Source: Arenicola marina
Lineage: Eukaryota; Annelida; Polychaeta; Arenicolidae
Direction of reading: 5' to 3'
Assembly (NCBI GenBank): GCA_964019135.1
Contig: OZ025258.1
Coordinates: 33,254,955-33,318,954 of the forward strand
Length of the DNA stretch: 64,000 bases
The position numbers and the translations under genes were made by a program. Within the stretch, counting starts at the first letter, position 1; every line of letters starts with the position of its first letter. The notes beneath the pieces were generated by a model. The model was not told the DNA's origin and did no database searches. It saw nothing but the letters and a program-made list of their open reading frames with translations. Shown here piece by piece: positions 57,030 to 64,000 of this stretch.

Positions 57030-57620
57030 GGGGCCGGCGCGACAGCTCAGTGGGCTAGAGCGCTCGCATTGAGTGCTCTGGTCACCTGAGAGCCGTATGC
57101 CCTGCTCACATCGACTAAGACTGGTCGGCCGACGTCAGAGCTCGCCCACGCCACCGAGTTCTTCAACTTTCCCACCGAGCTTTCATAGTTTTAAAAATCG
57201 GCCGAGCCAGGTGACTACTCGGCCGACCTCCGCCGACCTAAGGAAATTGGCCGAGCTCGGCCTGGTGTTAATGTCTGCATTAAAACTAGAAAGGCCTCGG
57301 CCGAGCACCTGAAATGAGCCACCGAGCAGCAATGCTCGGCCGAGGTCGAGGTCACGGCCGATTTGGGACCAATTTCCCCTTTTTTAGCTCGGCCGAGGCG
57401 TCGGTGGGTCTATGTGAGCAGGGCATTACGGCACGTGGGTCGGTGGTTCGAGCCCTGCTGTGGCCATATATGTCTGGTCGCAGGATAAAGATCCCATGTC
57501 TTTCTTCGTAAAGTGTAGGGGGCAACCCCCGGGGACATCCTGGACCAAAGCAGACAAAAAATAGTTTCACACCCACTCGATTCTCCACGCACAAACCACG
57601 CAGCTGGCCGGTTCCCAACA
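57030..57620 (+). mobile_element. tRNA-derived SINE split by a MITE
   Basis: The head 'cgacagctcagtgggctaga' (A box) and 'cactgag'-type continuation run to 57095. The body resumes at about 57429 with B box 'ggtggttcgagccctgc' and the central block 'gataaagatcccatgtcttt'. Removing 57098-57425 restores the order seen in the copy at 21822-21990. Confidence 0.75.
57098..57425. mobile_element. 328-bp MITE inside the SINE
   Basis: Ends are TGCCCTGCTCACAT and its complement, with weak extension (cgac versus aGAC). TA dinucleotides flank it (57096-57097 and 57427-57428). The interior is dense in 'ctcggccgag' palindromes and could fold extensively. Confidence 0.8.
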
Positions 57621-57689
57621 CTCAAACATTGACTACAGTGAGTGCACGTCAAGCAGCTGTAGCAAGGCACCAGCGTCATGCGCACTCGT

Positions 57690-58475
57690 TCTAAGAGCAC
57701 GTGTTTTTTTGTTGGTCCCCAAAAGACCTAAACCGGAAACAGAACCCGCGAGAACTGTACAGCCCTATTGTCTTCGCCTGGTCATTCCATATAAGGAGCG
57801 TTGTTACGTAGCCATAGATACCGCGCGCAGACATGCGAGTCATGATGATTATTGCGTCATACGACATGGAAAACCCCGGGCAGCACATTAGATCGCCTGA
57901 CACTGACAGTCACTCATGCGACAACCGCATTCTGGTGTATCCACTGTCTAACCGCTCATATGTTACATAAATCTTCTCGGATGGTTATAATTCTGACATG
58001 CACAGAACTTGAGTGGTTGTGCACCCAAGGACAGCTTTAGCCGATTTTGTGTGTGAAGCGAGTGAAGGTAAACAACCGGAAAGTAGGCAGTACGTACAGA
58101 CCGTTGATGCTAGGCATTGTCGAAGAGTATAAGTTTCCCTGTCTTGTGGGTTCTCGATAAGATCCCGTAGTGACTGTACAGCCCTATACTCAGGACAGAA
58201 CCGATCCCTTGGGTGAAGAATTCGTTACTATGGAAAAATTTGTCTCAGTGACGTAATGGGACAACACAAAAGAACAAGTCACCCTAGCAACTCATCTAAA
58301 TATTAAGTTTATACACATTAATCACTGTGTTCTCAATGGATTAATTTCGATTTCTTTCGGCAACTTCAGAAAATTTAACCACCAGATTTAATAGGGCATG
58401 TCAGTTCTCGCGGGTTCTACTTCCGGCCTGGCATTTTGGGGACAAACAAACGAACACGTGCTTTTTGTTCAGTGC
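57690..58475. repeat. Ends of the 35.2-36.2 kb TIR family
   Basis: 'cacgtg...ggtccccaaaag...cgcgagaactgtacagccct' at 57695-57768 is one end. 'tgtacagccctata' near 58170-58185 is another. 'agggcatgtcagttctcgcg' with 'ttttggggacaaacaaacg' at 58391-58455 is a third. They look like partly overlapping or broken copies. Confidence 0.55.
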
Positions 58476-60218
58476 GCAGCCTGACTCGCCCCCTGCGTAA
58501 CAATGGATACCACGCGCAGAGCGCTGTCATACTAGTTACGACATAGGACGCAGAACCAGGCAAGCTGCGCGGCCGGCGAGGCAAACAAGGGGTGGGTCGC
58601 AAATCGTCTTTTGTGCTTCTTAAATAAACAACTGTTAACTTTTTTGCGTCGATATGTTGGTAGATGACACTTTGAACATGCCATTTTCCATAATATTGGC
58701 CACGTTCAGTAACCTAGGCGCACAACAGGTAGATGGTTTCCCAATGTTTACACTGATCTGGAGTGATCGGGTGACAGGTATGAACAGCCTTTGCCGTCAA
58801 AATTACAGTTTTTCAATCCTGAATGCAACTACCATTCAAATAACAAAATTTCAAAAGAACAACATTGTAAATTCACTGTGCTAACATTATCTTTCTAAAT
58901 TGCCTCAGTTCTGTTACAATCATATTCTTGATGGGTATTTTGACAAAGAGTTTCATGAGAACCACAAAATAGACCAGTACTGTGACTTTTCCATTTCCAC
59001 AGAGTGAGCTACCTACATGTACTTATCGGCTTACCGGTATAATGCTTTGGATCAAATAGCTACACGCATTTTTAAGTTAAACTGGGGCCGCAAACTTAAT
59101 ATCCAAGAAGTATATACATGTATGCAGTCGACTTCAGTCATACCTCATTATAACGGATCCTTTCAAATATGCTAGCAAAAAAAGATAATCTATGCTTCCT
59201 CTTTATGGAAATGGTGGAATTAAGCCTTTATTTAAAAAACAAAACAACAAGTTTTTAGATTTTTATAGGTGTACACTGGTGTTGATATTATTAATTTGTA
59301 TAGCTGATGTGTCTACGTTCAGCTTACTGGTAGCTTTAGTTCTGCATAAATCTTTAATTGCAACATTTTCTGTTATTTTTAATTAATTAAATTACACTTT
59401 CTTTTGCTAATTTTGACATAAACGCACAAGGAAACGCTCAATGTAATCATACAGAATCAATAATAATTCAGTGTATAACCTTCAAGAGTCACTACCTTTT
59501 TGCTCATACATTGCATAAACATGATGATAATCAGTCCAAGTTTCTATTTGTCTCTTTGCATTGGATTTGTATCTATCTTATCAGTTTAATTGGGTTCACA
59601 ACATATGGTATAAAATAAAATCTGCAGGTATTTCAAATGTAGCCGATACAAAAACTAAGTGAAGGTACAAAACAAGAGATACTTCATACTTCATCAAATT
59701 CATAAAATTTCCTTTTAAGGTTGTCCAATTAATTTTGATTAAATTACACCTTTCATAGCTACTTTTGTCCTGATGTCTATACATGAAACATATAATTAAA
59801 AAAAACGTTAAAAAAAACTATTAAAAATATGGATAACAATAAACCCATAAGGAATTCAGTAACATTATGAAATATATTTATATATATATTATATATGGAG
59901 ATATATAGAGACATTTTTATTTAACCAGTATAAACATAAAAAATCTCAATAAAGGGATCATCAATATATATTTTACATTTTGTTAGGTCAACTTCATCTC
60001 TTAATTCTCCTGTGTTCAACTATAGTAATGACAAGGGCACATTCCTTGGTTAATAAATCCTGTGTACCTTAATAAATATAATAATCATCAACTTTGGGTG
60101 ACAAATATTGTTCATGACATTTGCAAATTGATATCTACATTGAAATTAATGCTGCATAACTTACACCTTTTGGTACTGTTGTCCTGAGGTCTATAGATAT
60201 GATAGATAGATATATTAA
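58476..60218. other. AT-rich intergenic DNA
   Basis: At 58555-58600 a segment resembles 35045-35090 ('ccaggcaagctgcgcgg'). The remainder to 60218 is AT-rich with no recognised exon or repeat. Confidence 0.4.
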
Positions 60219-60761
60219 TGTGGCGGGATCTATTTTATGTGATGGTAAATTTGTCCTAATGATCGCATACCATTGGTTCATTTTTTGTTTTCGTGACCAT
60301 CATAGCAACGCGCATTTCATTGGCTCACTCTCATTACGCCAAGGGGATCATGGGATATTTGTGGGTTGCCCGTCACTTTTCTATTTGACTCGATGGGCGC
60401 CGGCAGCACGCCGGCTTTCAACTCGTTTTCTAATCCCTGTGTTGCAGGTATGTTTCATTTTATCATTCCTCGCTATTTTCATACTAACGCAATGTACTAA
60501 TGTGATTTGTAGATATTCCGCGTAATGTATCTAGTAACTTATATGCTGTAATTGGTTTAAATAGTAACTTGATAAGTTACACAGAACTTTTCTATTTGAC
60601 TCGATGGGCGCCGGCAACACGCCGGCTTTCAACTCGTTTTCTAATCCCTGTGTTGCAGGTTTACCCGCCTGGGGAAATAAAGTCTGTCAAATATTATCAC
60701 CGCCGCCGAGTTGTGTTTTAAAAACCAAATTAAAGAACAGGGCGCACCACAGGCCCGCTAC
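60219..60761 (+). repeat. 5' LTR with internal direct duplication
   Basis: About 543 bp. A block of about 75 bp beginning 'cttttctatttgactcgatg' and ending 'ccctgtgttgcaggt' occurs twice (about 60376-60449 and 60587-60661). The same duplication begins to appear at the end of the right LTR (63975 onward), so it predates insertion. AATAAA occurs at about 60677. Confidence 0.88.
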
Positions 60762-60979
60762 AAAATGGCGCAGTCGGCAGGATTGGCTTTTAAGACTCGG
60801 CGGTGAAACCGATTGACTTCAATTTCATGTTCACTGCCGGCGCGATGAACATCGGGCAGTAGGAACTGTCGACTTCATCGTGACGGAGGTGGACACCGAG
60901 CTTATCTGCAGTGAGCTTTTCATGTCCTCGAGGGCCAGTTTTCTCGAAGACTGGTAACACCTGGTTAACGGCCTTCAAG

Positions 60980-61260
60980 TGTCGTTAATTTCAACGAGCG
61001 GCCAACTCCACGCGCAAGTGCAGACCGCGCTTGTGCTCAACGGGGTTGTGGCCGCTGCGTCACTGGCTTCGGCTAGTTTTCTCCGAGACTCGTATCGTCG
61101 GTTTGTGGCAACGGCCACCTTCAAGTGTTAATGTCATCGTGCCGCAACTCCACGCGTAAGTGCACCGCGCTTGTGCTCAACGGCGTTGTGGCGGCTGACA
61201 ACACTACTTCGGCCTGTCTTCTCGGAGGCTGAATTCGTCGGGCTGTGTCTACAACGGGTT
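60980..61260 (+). repeat. Two diverged copies of an about 120-bp leader segment
   Basis: 'ttcaagtgtcgttaat...caactccacgcgcaagtgca...cgcgcttgtgctcaacgg' at 60977-61095 is repeated in diverged form at 61120-61245 in the untranslated leader of the retroelement. Confidence 0.7.
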
Positions 61261-62542
61261 TGGCACGAGGCCGTCCAGGGCTTTATCGCGCTTCACCAAA
61301 CATCAGACCGCACAGCAAGGTGAAGGCAATGTACAAGCATCGATCAACCATCTGTCAAGCATCAAACGGCGTTACCCCGGGTGAGACTTTATTAAGATAG
61401 GCCTAAGTTATACTGTTTAAGTGCACTGGTGACTTTAATTAAGAGCTCAATTTTAAGTTATTGTTGTATGCCACAGGACTTGAATGGTTGTTGCACAAAT
61501 TCCCTAAAAGCCGGCTATTATAAGGGAATTCGTGTCACATCTGTTCGAGGCTGTTTTCAGTAATTAGTTATTCGATGATTTGTTTTAGGTTAGATTTGCG
61601 GGTTTAATTTTTTTTGGGGGGTTCTCGTCTTTCCATTTACACTTCTATTTTCGGTAGAATTTATTTTGTTTACATTTTTTTTCTGTGGTTTTCTTTTGTT
61701 TTTGTTTTTTTATACACTGTAAGCTTAGTCTAGAGTTAATTAATTTTTTTTTAATTTTTTTTTAATGTATCTATACTTGATCTCACTGACTGGTTTGTAA
61801 AGGACCTATATAGAGAGATAAGTTTACTGAATGGGTATAAGCTTGTAGTAATTGTAAGAGTTGTTGTCTTGCGTGAGTGAACTTGATAGTATAACACTAT
61901 TGATTACTAACAGCATCCCTGCCTTTCATCTCTGGCCTTCACCGGTCAATTGCATTGAATAGGGATTAGGGAGCTGGAACAGTTTCTCGGTCATTTGTGT
62001 CCCTATTCGTGCATCGTGTGGTCAGTTTCTGAGTTTCTCTTGTCTCAGCTCAGTTTAACGTCATATCACTTCATTGATCATTCATTTCTACTGTGCTTGT
62101 CATATTGTTTTGATTTATGTGTGGAATAATATGGTTTTCAGGTCGTGATTAAAGTGACTCAACTCATCAAGACTTCCGATGTATGAGGAGATTGCTGATA
62201 TTGAAACTTGATGTGCTTGTACTTATTTCGTTTTTGTTTTGCTAGGTGGTTGTCTCGTCAAGTTGCTGTTGTGTGAGAACATTGCTGATAGTGAAAAGTT
62301 TTGTGTTTGAATCTTGGTTTTTGTTTGGTGATTCTCCTGTCAAGACCTTATAGTTTGTGTTGCAGGCCAACAATCCTAGATTTTATTCACGTGTGTGATT
62401 GTAGTTATTATTGCAGGATCGCTTTTCATGTTACTGTGTGAGTATTGTGGTTGTGAGATACTCATATTGCGAACTACACAGTAATTGTGACGGATTTTGA
62501 GCTCTAGAACTTGTATTCGATTGATAAGCATAAGCATTGATA

Positions 62543-63214
62543 ATGTCCATCATAGACGGAGAAGGAGACGTTGACTCTACTGTTGAGCATCAACTCTCTC
62601 GTCTTCCTCGCGATGAGATCTTGCGATTGCTACACGTGTATGAACAGCCCCCACTTGCGGGAGAGCAGGATGATCAGGGGGAGATGGCGAGTGGGGTTAA
62701 CCCAATTAGAGGGCTTAATAGCGATTCACCGGCTTTCTTTCCTTCTTCCAGGGATATTAGACTCCCTCTCTTCTCCGGAAATGGAGGCAAGGGAGAGATC
62801 ACATATTATGAATGGAAGTATGAAGTGAAATGTCTCATGAGAGAGGGTCACCCCCAAACAGTTGTGTTGCATAGTATCCGTCGATCGTTACGTGGCACTG
62901 CGTCCAAGGTAATGCGTAACTTGGGAGAGGATGCATGTGTAGAGGATGTACTATTCAAATTTAAGGCTGTTTTTGGTGTTGTACTATCCACTGAGCAACT
63001 TTTGGAAGAATTTTATGCCTCAAAGCAGCGAGACGGAGAGACTGCCTCAGAATGGGGATGTCGGCTCGAGGACTTGATGGGCCAGATCCGGGAACAAGGT
63101 GGGTTATCCGGGGATGCCCCTGAGCAGATGCTGAGAACGAAACTCTGGGTAGGACTGAAAGATCGCCAGCTGAAGGAGGCAACTCGTCCGCCACTGTTGA
63201 CGCCAATTCGGTGA
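62543..63214 (+). pseudogene. PNMA/ZCCHC-like Gag of the LTR element, C-terminally truncated
   Basis: The ATG at 62543 opens 223 codons. The middle contains RLPLFSGNGGKGEITYYEWK, then VVLHSIRRSLRGTASKVM, TEQLLEEFYASKQRDGETAS and MLRTKLWVGLKDRQL. This pattern (substrate-like 'FSG...Y..W', 'L.GTA..V...LG', 'F..R.Q...E') matches the capsid of Ty3/Gypsy elements from which PNMA and ZCCHC12/18-type genes derive. No zinc knuckle remains; the frame ends after an abrupt junction at about 63190-63214 where the pol 3' end begins. Confidence 0.8.
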
Positions 63215-63456
63215 CCAGTGATGAGGATAGAGAGAACGCCGCTGATGGCCCATGTGATGTTGTAGACAGTGGTGGGGAGGCCGTGGATAGCGAAGGTGCT
63301 ACTGTAGCCCCGCTAAGACGCTCGATCAGATTAAAAAGTCAACCCGCGTGGTTACAGCGTGGGGACTACCTTGTTTCGTCTATGGTTGAGACCCCGAAAT
63401 CGTGGTTACCACGGTTTACGTCAGGGGGCACTGTAGGAAAAGTTTTACACTTGTAA
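63211..63456 (+). pseudogene. Pol C-terminal remnant of the LTR element
   Basis: The open frame, offset from gag, contains an acidic stretch and then LRRSIRLKSQPAWLQRGDYL, the arginine-rich tail common at the end of Gypsy Pol polyproteins. It indicates that everything between capsid and this tail was deleted. Confidence 0.65.
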
Positions 63457-63600
63457 CTGTTGTTTTTCATGAGCTTGCTTTGTTTGATACTTTTCCAGTT
63501 TTGTCAGAGCTGGACGAGAACAGATGTTTTTAACTTTAATCTCCGCTTACAGGGGCCCTAACCATGTCAAGGGACGACATGGATTTAACGCCGGGGAAGA

Positions 63601-64000
63601 TGTGGCGGGATCTATTTTATGTGATGGTAAATTTGTACTGTAGTTTAATGATCGCATACCATTGGTTCATTTTTTGTTTTCGTGACCATCATAGCAACGC
63701 GCATTTCATTGGCTCACTCTCATTACGCCAAGGGGATCATGGGATATTTGTGGGTTGCCCGTCACTTTTCTATTTGACTCGATGGGCGCCGGCAGCACGC
63801 CAGCTTTCAACTCGTTTTCTAATCCCTGTGTTGCAGGTATGTTTCATTTTATCATTCCTCGCTATTTTCATACTAACGCAATGTACTAATGTGATTTGTA
63901 GATATTCCGCGTAATGTATCTAGTAACTTATATGCTGTAATTGGTTTAAATAGTAACTTGATAAGTTACAGAGAACTTTTCTATTTGACTCGATGGGCGC
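63601..64000 (+). repeat. 3' LTR, truncated by the window end
   Basis: Matches 60219 onward apart from a few substitutions and a small insertion (ttgtactgtagttt versus ttgtccta). The first 400 bp are visible. Confidence 0.9.

Larger units (their letters stand above)
60219..64000 (+). mobile_element. Internally deleted LTR retrotransposon with PNMA/ZCCHC-like gag
   Basis: The left LTR is about 60219-60761, and the right LTR starts at 63601 and runs past the window end. Both start TGTGGCGGGATC. A primer-binding site TGGCGCAGTCGGCAGGAT (60765-60782) matches the 3' end of a tRNA-Ser type from memory. A purine stretch (ccggggaaga) adjoins the right LTR. Only about 2.84 kb separates the LTRs: a 1.8-kb leader, a gag, then the last part of pol. 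Protease, RT, RNase H and integrase are absent. The target duplication cannot be checked because the right end is outside the window. Confidence 0.88.

Overview
This window is animal nuclear DNA. Genes are split by GT-AG introns, coding exons are sparse, and most of the sequence is introns, minisatellites and transposon debris. SINEs, MITEs, LTR retrotransposons, a LINE fragment, tandem-duplicated exon modules and a multi-domain Ly6/uPAR-type gene point to a marine-type invertebrate (lophotrochozoan or invertebrate deuterostome). I cannot name the species, and there is no sign of a prokaryote, plasmid or phage.

Left part (1-20 kb). The 3' end of a gene matching Integrator complex subunit 2 (INTS2) occupies 428-2547 on +. 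The end of its second exon in the window, including its 5' splice site, has been amplified into about 15 tandem copies. A 45-bp minisatellite lies at 6.4-8.1 kb and a 42-bp one at 12.6-13.3 kb; both have unit lengths divisible by three and create long false ORFs. A three-exon gene for a 132-residue single-pass membrane protein follows (13626-15434, +). A single-exon gene for a secreted or GPI-anchored 702-residue protein lies at 17913-20021 on -.

Middle part (20-37 kb). A defective Ty3/Gypsy element (22855-27657, -) has 120-bp LTRs and a perfect 5-bp target duplication. An 830-bp element with long inverted repeats and a perfect 9-bp target duplication is nested in its gag. The Gypsy element sits 30 bp past the stop codon of a four-exon gene for a small secreted cysteine-rich protein (27688-30717, -). 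From 30.7 to 37.4 kb there are only repeats, including a frameshifted LINE reverse-transcriptase tail and a TIR element.

Right part (37.4-55.1 kb). One large gene on + assembles into 26 exons and a continuous 975-residue frame: signal peptide, eight Ly6/uPAR (three-finger) domains, and a tail. Each domain is encoded by an A exon plus a B exon and is followed by a linker exon. The linkers of domains 1-5 are 21-nt microexons; those of domains 6-8 are longer and acidic or proline-rich. All modules begin and end in phase 1. Modules 2-4 are recent duplicates including their introns, and several MITEs have inserted into the introns.

Right end (55-64 kb). Intergenic repeats are followed by an internally deleted LTR retrotransposon with a PNMA/ZCCHC-like Gag, whose second LTR runs off the window.
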